From: Pelolinea sp. | Lineage (GTDB): Bacteria > Chloroflexota > Anaerolineae > Anaerolineales > Anaerolineaceae | DNA length: 59,846 nt | Assembly (NCBI GenBank): GCA_012797975.1 | Contig: JAAZOD010000006.1 | Location: 1-59,846, forward strand | Direction: 5' to 3' | Shown here: positions 50,319-59,699 of the stretch, piece after piece | Layout of the letters: the number at the start of each line of letters is the position of its first letter | How positions within the stretch are numbered: position 1 is the first letter of the stretch | Program-made: the position numbers and the translations under genes | Notes under the pieces: generated by a model | What the model was told of the DNA's origin: nothing | Database searches by the model: none | The model's input: only the letters and a program-made list of their open reading frames with translations

Positions 50319-51356
50319 TCAGGATAGCTTACCAGCCAACTGTCCGCAGCCAGCGCGGATCTGTGTTCCTTTGCTCGAACGGATCGTAACGGGCACGTGA
50401 TGATCGATCAAAATATTCCGAAATGACCTGACCGCTTCTGGCGCAGGCGGAAATCGGTGAAAATGCTCCGTTGGATTCAAAGGAATCAGGTTCACATGGC
50501 AAAGTAGCCCGTGCAAAAGGTTTCCAAGCCGGATGGCATCTTCGGGACCATCGTTGAGATCTTTTATCAAAATGTACTCAAATGTGACCCGTCGGTTTGT
50601 TACTGCAATGTATTGTCTCACGGCTTCCAGAATCTTTTCGATAGGATATTTCTTATTTATCGGAACCAGCTCATCGCGTTGTTGATTGTTGGATGCGTGA
50701 AGACTGATGGCAAGATTGACTTGGGAAAAATCTTGCCCAAAACGGAGAATCTGCTCCGGGATTCCGATGGTTGAAACCGTAATGCGCCGTGATCCGATGT
50801 TCAACCCATCATGATCGTTCATCGTGAGAATGGCTTTCTTGAGCTGTTCATAGTTCAAAAATGGTTCACCCATTCCCATGATCACAATATTGGTGATCTT
50901 CTGTTGATCTTCATTCAATTCCCGGACGAAATAGAGAACCTGAGCCAGAATCTCACCGCTGGAAAGGTCGTGCTTCCAACCAAGTTTTCCGGTCGCGCAG
51001 AACTTGCATCCGACCGAGCAGCCGGATTGGCTGGAGATGCAAATTGAGATCCTTTCACCAGAATACATCAACACTGATTCCAACGGATTTCCGTCGGGAA
51101 GCTGGAAAAGCATTTTTTTGGTGAAGCCATCGGGAGTTTGAATGGCAGTGACTTCGCAGAAAGGTTGAATGGAAAAATCCTCTTCAAGATGATGGCGCAG
51201 ATTGGATGGTAGGGTGGTGAATTGGTCCCAACGGTTGAAATACGAACCGTACAAACCACTCCATAATTGACCGACGCGGTAATCCGGTTGACCCAGAGAT
51301 CGTAGATAAGTATGCAGTTCCTCTTTTTCCAGATCAAGAATGTTTCTCATGGGCAT
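50319..51356 (-). CDS. rlmN: Dual-specificity RNA methyltransferase RlmN
   Basis: This 345-aa radical-SAM enzyme has the cluster motif CSVGCKFCATG, an N-terminal helical RNA-binding part (LRSLGQPDYRVGQLW) and the C-terminal catalytic Cys region (GTQIRAGCGQL). It methylates C2 of A2503 in 23S rRNA and A37 in some tRNAs. It starts 9 bases after the HAD-IIA gene stop; an ATG two codons later is an alternative start. Confidence 0.95.
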   Translation of the reverse strand: MPMRNILDLEKEELHTYLRSLGQPDYRVGQLWSGLYGSYFNRWDQFTTLPSNLRHHLEEDFSIQPFCEVTAIQTPDGFTKKMLFQLPDGNPLESVLMYSGERISICISSQSGCSVGCKFCATGKLGWKHDLSSGEILAQVLYFVRELNEDQQKITNIVIMGMGEPFLNYEQLKKAILTMNDHDGLNIGSRRITVSTIGIPEQILRFGQDFSQVNLAISLHASNNQQRDELVPINKKYPIEKILEAVRQYIAVTNRRVTFEYILIKDLNDGPEDAIRLGNLLHGLLCHVNLIPLNPTEHFHRFPPAPEAVRSFRNILIDHHVPVTIRSSKGTQIRAGCGQLAGKLS

Positions 51357-51365
51357 TCCATTGGA

Positions 51366-52145
51366 TCAATCAAATAGTTGCATCACATTTTCCAGGATGA
51401 AGTCCGGTTTCCGGGTCAAACCTTCCAGATCACTGGAGGAAGAGACCCCGGAAAGCACCAATGCGGTTTTGCAGCCGGCTCGGAAACCACCTATGATATC
51501 TGTCTCAATGCGATCTCCAACCGTCAACGTTTCTTCCGGCAGGGTACCCGTTCTTTGCAAACAAGCTTCAAATAAAAAGGGCATGGGTTTCCCGGCGATC
51601 TTGGCTTTCACACCCGAAGCAGTTTCCAATGCTGCCAGAAATGTCCCAGCTCCCGGACAAAGACCCTCAGGGGTCGGGTAGGTTGGGTCGGTATTCGTGA
51701 AATAAAAAGGGACTCCTGATTGAATGAAGAGAGATGCCTTTTTCAAGCGATCATACGAAACATTCGGATCCAGACCGCCTACTACGGCGATGGGATCATC
51801 TTCGGTAAAGGTAAAACCATATTCTTTGAGCGTGGCTTCCAATGCAGGAGAACCCATGATATAGATGGGACCGCCATGAGGAAAATCCTTTGCGAGCAGA
51901 TACCCCGTGGCAATTGCGGAGGTGAGTATTTGTTCTTTCGATACCTGAACGCCAAGGCTTTTGAACTTTTCCACATACTGTGCCACTGTGCGCAGTGCAT
52001 TGTTGGTAGCAAATAAAAACTGTAAATGATTGGCTCTGAATTTTTGAAAGAGCTCATTCAAATCACAAAGCGGCTCGTTGCTTTTCCATAAAACCCCATC
52101 CATATCGAGGATGACAGCTTTAATACCAGTATTGATAAAATTCAT
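51366..52145 (-). CDS. HAD-IIA phosphatase (NagD-like), second copy in the window
   Basis: This 259-aa protein has motif I LDMDGVLW, motif II FATNNALRT, a C2 cap with VGGLDPNVSYDRL, IAGKPMP and motif IV GDRIETDIIGG. It is paralogous to the protein at 17103-17885, but the two are clearly diverged. It is probably co-transcribed with rlmN downstream. The terminator at 52156-52194 separates it from clpP. Confidence 0.9.
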   Translation of the reverse strand: MNFINTGIKAVILDMDGVLWKSNEPLCDLNELFQKFRANHLQFLFATNNALRTVAQYVEKFKSLGVQVSKEQILTSAIATGYLLAKDFPHGGPIYIMGSPALEATLKEYGFTFTEDDPIAVVGGLDPNVSYDRLKKASLFIQSGVPFYFTNTDPTYPTPEGLCPGAGTFLAALETASGVKAKIAGKPMPFLFEACLQRTGTLPEETLTVGDRIETDIIGGFRAGCKTALVLSGVSSSSDLEGLTRKPDFILENVMQLFD

Positions 52146-52155
52146 GCTTGATCTC

Positions 52156-52194
52156 CAAAAGAAAAATGCCGTACATCTGTAAAAGGTACGGCAT
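52156..52194 (-). terminator. Terminator after clpP
   Basis: On the minus strand ATGCCGTAC pairs with GTACGGCAT around an 11-base loop, followed by TTTTTCTTTT. It ends the tig-clpP unit. Confidence 0.88.
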
Positions 52195-52223
52195 TATTGT
52201 ACTTCATTCAGCGCAGAAAAATC

Positions 52224-52826
52224 CTATTGGGGCGGGGTGAGGACTTTATCCACCAGTCCATATTCCACTGCCTGGTCAGCGCTCAGATAAAGGTCACGTT
52301 CTGTATCCTTTTCGATCACTTCAATCGATTGGCTGGTGCATCCGGATAAGATTTCGTTCAAACGAGCTCGAAGGCGCAGGATTTCTTTTGCTTGGATCTC
52401 AATGTCGGATGCCTGCCCTTCTGCTCCGCCCAGTGGTTGGTGCATATGGATGGTGGCATGCGGTAGTGCATAACGTTTCCCTTTTGTCCCGGCAGCCAGC
52501 AAAACGGTACCAAATGAAGCGGTCACGCCAACTGCGACGGTGCTGATGGGGTTGGGGATCATTTTCATGGTGTCATAGATTGCCAGACCGGAGTAAATCT
52601 GCCCCCCCGGTGAATTAATATACATGTGGATCTCTTTTTCTGAATCTTCACGGTTCAGATAGAGCAATTGAGCCACGGTCAGGTTTGCGATCTGATCATT
52701 GATCGCAGAACCTACGAATACGATACGTTCCCGCAGAAGAAGTGAAAAGATATCGTAGGAGCGTTCTCCCCGGCTGGATGATTCGATCACCATCGGGATG
52801 ACATCGGAAAAATCACGATTCTGCAT
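52224..52826 (-). CDS. clpP: ATP-dependent Clp protease proteolytic subunit
   Basis: This 200-aa protein has the serine protease triad: Ser in GVTASFGTVLLAAG, His in IHMHQPLGG and Asp in ERDLYLSADQAVEYG. The YINSPGG oxyanion segment is present. The start lies 14 bases inside the 3' end of tig, so the two are co-translated. No clpX is adjacent in this window. Confidence 0.96.
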   Translation of the reverse strand: MQNRDFSDVIPMVIESSSRGERSYDIFSLLLRERIVFVGSAINDQIANLTVAQLLYLNREDSEKEIHMYINSPGGQIYSGLAIYDTMKMIPNPISTVAVGVTASFGTVLLAAGTKGKRYALPHATIHMHQPLGGAEGQASDIEIQAKEILRLRARLNEILSGCTSQSIEVIEKDTERDLYLSADQAVEYGLVDKVLTPPQ

Positions 52827-54306
52827 TCTTTTTTATCTCTTTCTCCTGAGATTTGGGTTCTTTGGTTGTTTTCTTTTCTTTCCCCTTTACCTCAGGCTCT
52901 GTTTGCTTGTCTTGCTTCTGGGAGTTTTTCCCTTCAGCTGCTTCTTTCTTCTCCTCCTTGGAGTTTTCTTTCTTTTCTTTTGATTCACCATTCGCCAATT
53001 GTTTAATGCGATCCAGTACCTGTCGATTCATCAGGCGTGAAGCGGCTTGCATAAGAATGGAATTGGCCAGTTTTTTGGGAGAGAGTTCTCTTTTAATTTT
53101 GTTGAAGTCATCGCGTGTCTGATACTCATACATGGTTTGGCGATAGACTTGTTCGAGCTCTTCCTGCTTCAATTCAATCTTTTCCGCCTTGGTGATCTGC
53201 TCGAGCACCAGAGAATGTTCCAACTGCTGTTTAGCCACTGGCTTGATCTCTTTTTCGATGAAATCATCTTTTTCCATCTTATTTAATTTCAAGAAAGTTT
53301 CCAGGTCCATGTTCTGATGCGTGAGATTATGTTCAAAGTCATGCAGCACCTGTTCGCTTTCATCCTCTAAAAGGACGGGGGGATAGGAGAGTTTGGATAT
53401 CTTGATGATCTCATCGATCAATTCGTTGTAGTATTTTTCCTCATAATCGGTATTTTTTGTATAGGCAAGCTGGTTCTTGATGGAAGTTTTCAACATTTCC
53501 ACAGTATTCAACCCGCTGATGCTTTTCACAAAATCATCGTTCACGTCCGGCAATTTCAATTCTTTCACATCCAGGGTTTCGATGGAAAAATTCACTTCTT
53601 TTCCCTGCAGTTTTTCAAATGTTGAGTCTTTGGTGTATTTATGGGATAACTCTTTTTTGTCGCCTGCTTTCAAGCCAAGCAGTTCTTTGTCAAAACCCTC
53701 ATACGGGAACTCTTCGCGCTGTTTTTCGCCAATGATCATTTGATAAGGAGAGTCTTTCAACAGCTCGTTCGATTCGTCCTTTTCGGGATTTTTCACGATC
53801 GCAGTGAGTTTGAAATTGACCAGGTCACCTTTTTGGGCTTCGCGTTCCACTTTTTCTGCGGTTGCATAATTCAATTGCAAATTGTGAATTACCTCATCGA
53901 TCTCCTTGTCTTCCACTTGTGGTAACTCATATTTCTTTTGAATCTCCTGGTATTTGCCCAATTCAATGGACGGTTCCAAAGGAACAACGAATACCAGCTC
54001 GGGAGGATTCAATTTTTCCACCTTTTCCAATTTTCCGGCTGCGGCGGGTTCTATCTCGGCTTCTTTGAGCAGAAGAGGATATTTCTCATTGACAAGTAAT
54101 TCCAATGCTTCATCATTGAGATATCCTTCGCCATAGATCCTCTTTACAACATCCAGAGGAGCCTTGCCGGGGCGAAAACCGGAGACTTTTGACCGAGAAG
54201 AAATGCTGCGCGCAGCTTGAATTTTGTAATGCTCGAATGTTTCCTGGTCAAAATTGACAGTTAATTGAACCTGATGATCTTTGAGGAGTTTCTTTTCGAA
54301 TTTCAA
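52813..54306 (-). CDS. tig: Trigger factor, ribosome-associated chaperone/PPIase
   Basis: About 497 aa. The start is TTG 54306 with AAGGA nine bases upstream; the longer frame would run through the tRNA-Leu gene and is rejected. The N-terminal ribosome-binding domain has the signature GFRPGKAP, the middle PPIase domain lies about 150-240 (KAGDKKELSHKY), and the C-terminal helical arms follow. The last 58 or so residues are an extremely Lys/Glu-rich tail (ESKEKKENSKEEKKEAAEG and onward) that is absent from E. coli trigger factor. This tail overlaps the clpP start. Confidence 0.94.
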   Translation of the reverse strand: MKFEKKLLKDHQVQLTVNFDQETFEHYKIQAARSISSRSKVSGFRPGKAPLDVVKRIYGEGYLNDEALELLVNEKYPLLLKEAEIEPAAAGKLEKVEKLNPPELVFVVPLEPSIELGKYQEIQKKYELPQVEDKEIDEVIHNLQLNYATAEKVEREAQKGDLVNFKLTAIVKNPEKDESNELLKDSPYQMIIGEKQREEFPYEGFDKELLGLKAGDKKELSHKYTKDSTFEKLQGKEVNFSIETLDVKELKLPDVNDDFVKSISGLNTVEMLKTSIKNQLAYTKNTDYEEKYYNELIDEIIKISKLSYPPVLLEDESEQVLHDFEHNLTHQNMDLETFLKLNKMEKDDFIEKEIKPVAKQQLEHSLVLEQITKAEKIELKQEELEQVYRQTMYEYQTRDDFNKIKRELSPKKLANSILMQAASRLMNRQVLDRIKQLANGESKEKKENSKEEKKEAAEGKNSQKQDKQTEPEVKGKEKKTTKEPKSQEKEIKKNAES

Positions 54307-54341
54307 GATATGATTTCCTTGCTTTTCATAATATTTGCCTG

Positions 54342-54423
54342 TGGGGAAGGAGGGACTTGAACCCTCACGCCTTGCGGCACATGATCCTAAGTCATGCCTG
54401 TCTGCCAATTCCAGCACTTCCCC
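54342..54423 (-). tRNA. tRNA-Leu (anticodon TAG)
   Basis: The minus strand has acceptor stem GGGGAAG/CTTCCCC with discriminator A. The anticodon stem CATGA/TCATG carries loop CTTAGGA (anticodon TAG, codon CTA and wobble). The variable arm GTGCCGCAAGGCGT is long, as in class II tRNAs, and the T arm is GAGGGTTCAAGTCCCTC. CCA is not encoded. It lies directly upstream of tig. Confidence 0.96.
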
Positions 54424-54513
54424 AATAGCCAAGAAATTATATGCGATTGATGAAAACGCGTCAATGCAGAGTATAATCTCTCTTTTATTTTGTTAATAAT
54501 TCTGAGGAAAACC

Positions 54514-54945
54514 ATGGCTCCTGTGATCAATCGCAATAATTATTCAAACCAACGTAGTTCCTATTTGCGTTTTATTTCTACCGCATTGTCTGCATTGGAA
54601 AATGCAAAAACTGTTGATGAGAGTTTCAAAGACCGATGGGTGTTCATCTATCTGACCTTGCAGGAGATACAAAAATCCGTTCACAGCACCGTACAGCCAT
54701 GGGAGAAACGTGGTTATTGGGTGAAAGCGGATCAATTTCGTGCAGAATGGAAATGGCTGGAACCATTGGTGAGCTCGATCGGCAGAAAAATCATGGCCCA
54801 AGATTGGAAATCTCTTGCGACGGATGGAAAGACATTGAAAGAAATATGCCAGGATTTCCCACCATACCAGCGCATGCAGGTACAGGACCCGTGGACGGGG
54901 GCATGGAAGAAATGGGAGAAGAAAAAAAAAGCGGCTGGTTCGTAA
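54514..54945 (+). CDS. Hypothetical basic, Trp-rich helical protein
   Basis: This 143-aa protein starts MAPVINRNNYSNQRSSY after TGAGGAAAACC. It is helical and soluble with many Trp and Lys residues (WVFIYLTLQEIQKS, EWKWLEPLVSSIGRKIM, DPWTGAWKKWEKKKK). I do not recognise the family. The basic C-terminus suggests nucleic-acid or membrane-surface contact, but no motif proves it. It is monocistronic, lies between the tRNA-Leu gene and a bidirectional terminator, and is convergent with the acyl-CoA synthetase gene. Confidence 0.7.
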   Translation: MAPVINRNNYSNQRSSYLRFISTALSALENAKTVDESFKDRWVFIYLTLQEIQKSVHSTVQPWEKRGYWVKADQFRAEWKWLEPLVSSIGRKIMAQDWKSLATDGKTLKEICQDFPPYQRMQVQDPWTGAWKKWEKKKKAAGS

Positions 54946-54960
54946 ACCAGCCGCTTTCTA
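54925..54960. terminator. Bidirectional terminator
   Basis: AAAGCGGCTGGTT pairs over 13 bases with AACCAGCCGCTTT around CGTA, with A-run and T-run flanks. It overlaps the end of the plus-strand hypothetical gene and ends the acyl-CoA synthetase transcript from the right. Confidence 0.88.
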
Positions 54961-54974
54961 TTTCATCAATGGAA

Positions 54975-57086
54975 CTATTTTTTCTTCAAGAGCATGCGGG
55001 CATCTGCGACTTTTAATCCTTTTCCTTGTTCATAAACAAGTACAGGATTTGCATCGGATTCACTGATTTCATCGGCGAGATCAAGAACCATGTGCGCATA
55101 TTTGCAGATCGTATCTGCCAATGCGTCCATATCGCGCGGTTGTTCTCCGCGAACGCCACGCAAAATGGGTGCTCCCTTGATCTCGGCCATCATTTCAAGG
55201 GCCTGTTTCTTGGAAAAGGGTGCCACACGGAAGGTGACATCTTTCAAAACTTCTACAAAAATGCCACCCAATCCAAACATGACGGTAGGCCCAAAGGTGG
55301 CATCGTTGACAGAACCTAGAATAACTTCGGTTCCCATTGGTGCCATTTCCTGAACAAGGATACCGTGGATGTCGGCATCTGCCTTGTACGCTTTTGCATT
55401 TTTCAAGATCTGCTGATAAGCACTGCGGACCGCCGCCTCGTCTTTGATATTGACTTTTACACCGCCAGCATCCGATTTATGCAGAATTTGGGGGGAGACG
55501 ATCTTCATCACCAGCGGATAACCGATCTCTTTGGCCAGTTTTACTGCTTCGTCTTCCGACTTGGCGACCCTGGAATGGGTCACGGGCATCTGGTAAGCTT
55601 CAAAGACCTGTTTGGCTTCCATTTCCGTCAACGCACTGCGTCCATCTTGGCGGGCCTTTTCGATCACTGCCAATGCCGCTTTCTTATCGAAATTTCCTGT
55701 TTCTGCAATTTCGGTATGATTGTTCTCCTTGTTTCGGGCAAATTCACGCAAAGCTGCAATCGCATTGACGGCCAGGTCTGGGGCGCCATAGGCCGGAATG
55801 CCGTTCTCGACCAGCCAGCGCATGGCTTCTTCCGATTTTTCTCCTCCAACGTACGAGACCGTTACGGGTTTGTCTTTGATGCCCGATTCTTGCAACGCTT
55901 TTTGAATACCTTGAGCAATTTCAAGAGGGTTGGTCATGGCAGTTTCGCAGTACAGAACCACCAGGCCATCCACCCACGGGTGCTGAATGGAATATTTTAC
56001 AGTTTCACTGTACCATTCGGTACCTGCCATGCCGGTGAGATCGACAGGATTCTTGGCTGAACCAAATTCGGGCATATGTTTTTTCAGTTCGGCCTGAACA
56101 TCTTCCGGAGCGAATTTCAGCGGAACACCGTACTTTTCTGCAGCATCGGTTGCCAATACACCAACGCCACCCCCATTGGTCAAAACAAGCAAATTATCGC
56201 CCTTCATGGGTGGTTGCAGGGATAGTGCCAGGGTGCGGTCGAACAGATTGTTCAGATCATTTGCCCAAATGATCCCCGCCTGTTTGAAAGCTGCATCATA
56301 GATCTTCGATGCCCCGGCCAGCGAACCGGTGTGGGAAGCAGCCGCAGCTGCGCCGTGAGCGGAGACACCAGCTTTCAGTCCGATGATCGGTTTCTTGGCT
56401 TTCTGTGCGGCTTCGATCACTTTGCGACCCTGCTTGAACCCTTCGATGTAAAGGGAAATACACTTGGTCTTTTCATCCATATCCAGCCATTCGATGGTAT
56501 CTGCGAAATCGACATCCGACATATTCCCGATGGAGATCAATTTGTCGAAACCAACCCCTCGTAAATAGGTGGCAGCATCAATTCCGATCAACAGGGCGCC
56601 GCTTTGTGAGACCAGCGAGCTGCTCCCTTTAAGGGGAAGGAAAGGAGCGAAGGAGCCGTTGAATTTATCGGAATTTGAGAGAACGCCCACGATGTTGGGA
56701 CCTAAAATGCGCATTCCATAGGAATGAGCGGTCTTGACTAATTCTTCTTCCAGCGCTTTTTCACCAACTTCGCTGAAACCGGAGGTGATGATGATGGCTC
56801 CCTTTACACCTTTTTCACCACATTCTTTGATAGAATCCAAAACGATCTTGGCCGGCACAGTAATAATGGCTGCGTCAACCTGGGCGGGAATTTCAGAAAC
56901 CGTATGGTAGCATTTCAAGCCGAGAATATCATCGGATTTCGGATTCACCGGATAGATTTTGCCTGCATAATTGCTTTCAACAAGATTTTTCACTACGGTA
57001 TGCCCAATTTTTCCGGGCGTTGCGGATGCACCAATGATTGCAACGGACTTGGGTGTTAGCAAGCCATTCATCACTTTATTATCCAC
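54975..57086 (-). CDS. ADP-forming acetate/acyl-CoA ligase, fused alpha and beta subunits
   Basis: This 703-aa protein has an N-terminal CoA-binding Rossmann domain (about 5-130, SVAIIGASATPGKIGHTV) and succinyl-CoA-ligase-like domains with the phospho-His loop AAAASHTGSLAG. A C-terminal ATP-grasp domain (about 480-703) has YPLVMKIVSPQILHKSDAGG. This is the alpha-beta fused NDP-forming synthetase. It converts acyl-CoA, ADP and phosphate to acid plus ATP, so it is a fermentative energy-conserving enzyme. GTG 57086 is chosen because AGGAGG lies eight bases upstream. Acetate is the most likely acid; branched or aryl acids are possible. Confidence 0.94.
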   Translation of the reverse strand: MDNKVMNGLLTPKSVAIIGASATPGKIGHTVVKNLVESNYAGKIYPVNPKSDDILGLKCYHTVSEIPAQVDAAIITVPAKIVLDSIKECGEKGVKGAIIITSGFSEVGEKALEEELVKTAHSYGMRILGPNIVGVLSNSDKFNGSFAPFLPLKGSSSLVSQSGALLIGIDAATYLRGVGFDKLISIGNMSDVDFADTIEWLDMDEKTKCISLYIEGFKQGRKVIEAAQKAKKPIIGLKAGVSAHGAAAAASHTGSLAGASKIYDAAFKQAGIIWANDLNNLFDRTLALSLQPPMKGDNLLVLTNGGGVGVLATDAAEKYGVPLKFAPEDVQAELKKHMPEFGSAKNPVDLTGMAGTEWYSETVKYSIQHPWVDGLVVLYCETAMTNPLEIAQGIQKALQESGIKDKPVTVSYVGGEKSEEAMRWLVENGIPAYGAPDLAVNAIAALREFARNKENNHTEIAETGNFDKKAALAVIEKARQDGRSALTEMEAKQVFEAYQMPVTHSRVAKSEDEAVKLAKEIGYPLVMKIVSPQILHKSDAGGVKVNIKDEAAVRSAYQQILKNAKAYKADADIHGILVQEMAPMGTEVILGSVNDATFGPTVMFGLGGIFVEVLKDVTFRVAPFSKKQALEMMAEIKGAPILRGVRGEQPRDMDALADTICKYAHMVLDLADEISESDANPVLVYEQGKGLKVADARMLLKKK

Positions 57087-57220
57087 GTTAAAACCTCCTG
57101 CATAACTTGATAGTTTTTGATAGGTTTCAGGATTAAAACCCGAACACAAAATAGTATTTTACTATTTTAATGGAAAACTTGCAGTGGCGATAATGTAACG
57201 TTTGTGATTAGAATATCATC

Positions 57221-58579
57221 ATGGTTAAGAACATTCCTATCAATTCACCTTATTTGAAAAATATACCGATCGCTCCAGCGATCGTTTCCATTCTTCAATC
57301 CGCTTTTGGGCGTGTGGAACCCTGCAGTGCGGTTCAAAATGCTGTAAAAGTATCCGATGATTCCATGAATATCCTGGGCCATCATGTTCCTATCCAGAAG
57401 AATGGAAGACTGATGGTGTTGGGATTGGGCAAAGCTGCTCAAACCATGGCAATCGGCTTGAAATCAGCACTCCCGGAAAGGATCTGCGCAGGGGCTGTGA
57501 TTACCAAACACTCGCTCAAAGAACTGGAAATGCAGCTTCTTCCTGAAATCCTTTCTTATGAAGGAGATCATCCTGTGCCCACAGAGAAAAGTGTCAGTGC
57601 TGCTCGATGCGCAATCAGAAGAATAGGAAAACTAACCAGTGAAGATATATTGATTTCGCTGATCTCTGGTGGAGGGTCTGCCTTGGCTGTGCTGCCCCGA
57701 CCGGGAATCACGCTGGCCGAATATCAGGTAATGACGAAATTGCTTTTGGGATGCGGAGCGTCGGTACAGGAAATCAACGCCATTCGCAAGCAGGTAGATC
57801 TGATCAAGGGGGGAGAATTGCTTAATACCTTTTCCCCTGCGTCGGCGATTTCCCTGATCCTCTCGGATGTGGTGGGTGATCCATTGGATGTGATTGCCTC
57901 CGGGCCGACCGTTTTTTCCGGACAAACAAGGCAGGATGCGCGGAATGTGATCGCAAAATATCATTTGCAGTCAAAAATACCGGCATCCATACGTCTGTTG
58001 CTTGAATCGGAACCCGAGAAGGGGAGAGAGAAAGCGGATGAACAGAGGGACGGAAGGTATATTTTGAACGTTTTGGTGGGCAATAGCAGCATCGCTGCCG
58101 ACGCAGTTAAGGAAACTGCCCAAAATTATGGTTTTCGCGCCCAGGTGGTATCAACCACGCTTCAAGGGGAAGCACGCGAGGTGGGTGCAAGGTTGGGAAA
58201 AGAGTTAAAAGATGAGGTCCAAGGAAAAAATAGAAAAAGCTGCCGGATTTTTGGAGGGGAAACGACCGTTACCATCCATGGGAACGGGAAAGGCGGGAGA
58301 AATCAGGAACTGGTGCTTTCGGCTGCACAGGAAATTGCAGGAATTGAGGGAGGATGCATCTTGTCCATCGCTACGGATGGCGAGGATGGTCCGACCGATG
58401 CTGCTGGTGCGATCGCAGATGGGAAAACGGCCATGGTCGGTGCAGGTATGGGGCTGGATTTGCGAAAGAACTTAGAGAATAACGATGCATATTCTTATTT
58501 TGATGCGGTCGGTGGTTTGGTCAAGACCGGCCCCAGTGGCACCAATGTCAACGACCTGGTAGTGTTATTTACTTACTGA
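57221..58579 (+). CDS. Glycerate 2-kinase (MOFRL / GckA type)
   Basis: This 452-aa protein has an N-terminal DUF4147 domain (LVLGLGKAAQTMA-type MVLGLGKAAQ, GDHPVPTEKS, SLISGGGSALAVLP) and a C-terminal MOFRL domain (GGETTVTIHGNGKGGRNQEL and SIATDGEDGPTDAAGA). Together these are the class II glycerate kinase family, giving 2-phosphoglycerate. The ribosome site is weak. Its 3' end overlaps the convergent dehydrogenase gene by 15 bases. Confidence 0.93.
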   Translation: MVKNIPINSPYLKNIPIAPAIVSILQSAFGRVEPCSAVQNAVKVSDDSMNILGHHVPIQKNGRLMVLGLGKAAQTMAIGLKSALPERICAGAVITKHSLKELEMQLLPEILSYEGDHPVPTEKSVSAARCAIRRIGKLTSEDILISLISGGGSALAVLPRPGITLAEYQVMTKLLLGCGASVQEINAIRKQVDLIKGGELLNTFSPASAISLILSDVVGDPLDVIASGPTVFSGQTRQDARNVIAKYHLQSKIPASIRLLLESEPEKGREKADEQRDGRYILNVLVGNSSIAADAVKETAQNYGFRAQVVSTTLQGEAREVGARLGKELKDEVQGKNRKSCRIFGGETTVTIHGNGKGGRNQELVLSAAQEIAGIEGGCILSIATDGEDGPTDAAGAIADGKTAMVGAGMGLDLRKNLENNDAYSYFDAVGGLVKTGPSGTNVNDLVVLFTY

Positions 58580-59593
58580 TCGATACAGCGCTTTCACAGA
58601 AGGCAGAAGGTATTCATCAAAAGAACGCTGTATGTCAAAATCGGGTTTCCATCCCCAATCGTTGCGGGCGGCGGAGTCATCGCAATCTTCAGGCCAGCTA
58701 TCCACGATGGCCTGACGCGGTTCATTCACCTCAAACGTGATATCGGCGGAAGGATAGGCGTTCTTTACAACCCTGTAGATTTCCTGTGCGGTGGGTGAAT
58801 AACTGGTGACATTGTAAACGGAGCGGGTCAGCGTATCGCAGGAAGCGCTTTCAAGCATAAGCAGCGATTTGATGGCATCGGGCATTGCCATAAAAGGAAT
58901 GCGCGTGTCGGGGCGTACAAAGCAGGAATAATGTTCCCCTTTTGCAGCAGAATGAAGCATTTCGGGCCCATAATCGCTGGTTCCACCGGTAGGAATGGTA
59001 TCGGCGGAGATCAAGCCGGGAAAGCGGATGCAACGGAAGTCAATGGAATGTTTTCCACGATCTTTGGCAAGCTGCCGATAATGCGCAGTATAGTATTGCC
59101 CCAAGTTCTCACAATATAGTTTATTGCAGCCGTACATGGTGATGGGGTTGCACCACATCCATTCCTTTACTTTTCCCTCTTTTTGTTTGGTTGCCAGATC
59201 CGGCAACCCATATACCGCAATGGAACTGGGGTAGATGAATTTAACTGAAATGCCTTGCCACGTGGAAAGTTCCACACCCATGCGCAGCAAGTTCAAGGTG
59301 CCTTCTACATTGATCTTGTGGGCTGTTTCAGGGTTATATTCTGCTTTTGTCGAGAGAATGGAAGCCAAGTGATAGATGGTTGTGATGTCATATTCTGCCA
59401 TCAATCTGCCCAGCAGCATGGAATCGAGAATATCTCCCTGGATGAAACGATCACAAAATGGGACCAAACTTTCATCCAGTGGTTTCAGATCAAGGGCAAC
59501 CACGCGGGTATCATCCCGTTTGGCAAGGGCCTTGATCAACCCGTGGCCAATTTCGCCATTCGCACCCGTAATCAATACAACTTCATTTCTCAT
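58565..59593 (-). CDS. SDR-type L-threonine 3-dehydrogenase-like NAD-dependent epimerase/dehydratase
   Basis: This 342-aa extended SDR has the NAD motif VLITGANGEIGHGL, catalytic Tyr-x-x-x-Lys as YGCNKLYCE and Ser in YPSSIAVYG. The C-terminal pattern RQAIVDSWPEDCDDSAARND, followed by WGWKP, is characteristic of SDR-type threonine dehydrogenases (threonine to 2-amino-3-ketobutyrate). UDP-sugar epimerases lack this pattern. The ATG at 59593 has GGAG nine bases upstream; a GTG five codons earlier is the alternative. No kbl gene is in view. Confidence 0.85.
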   Translation of the reverse strand: MRNEVVLITGANGEIGHGLIKALAKRDDTRVVALDLKPLDESLVPFCDRFIQGDILDSMLLGRLMAEYDITTIYHLASILSTKAEYNPETAHKINVEGTLNLLRMGVELSTWQGISVKFIYPSSIAVYGLPDLATKQKEGKVKEWMWCNPITMYGCNKLYCENLGQYYTAHYRQLAKDRGKHSIDFRCIRFPGLISADTIPTGGTSDYGPEMLHSAAKGEHYSCFVRPDTRIPFMAMPDAIKSLLMLESASCDTLTRSVYNVTSYSPTAQEIYRVVKNAYPSADITFEVNEPRQAIVDSWPEDCDDSAARNDWGWKPDFDIQRSFDEYLLPSVKALYRSVSK

Positions 59594-59699
59594 ACCATTA
59601 TTCTCCACTATACATGGTTATAATCGATTTTTTCTTGAGAAAAAAGGTTGACCTTCATAGATAGTGAATCTATTTGTCATGACCATAAAGAGAACAGAA

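Noticed and set aside
54307-54432. N-terminal extension of trigger factor through the tRNA-Leu gene
   Set aside because: The tRNA cloverleaf is complete, the extension has no family match, and TTG 54306 has a good ribosome site.
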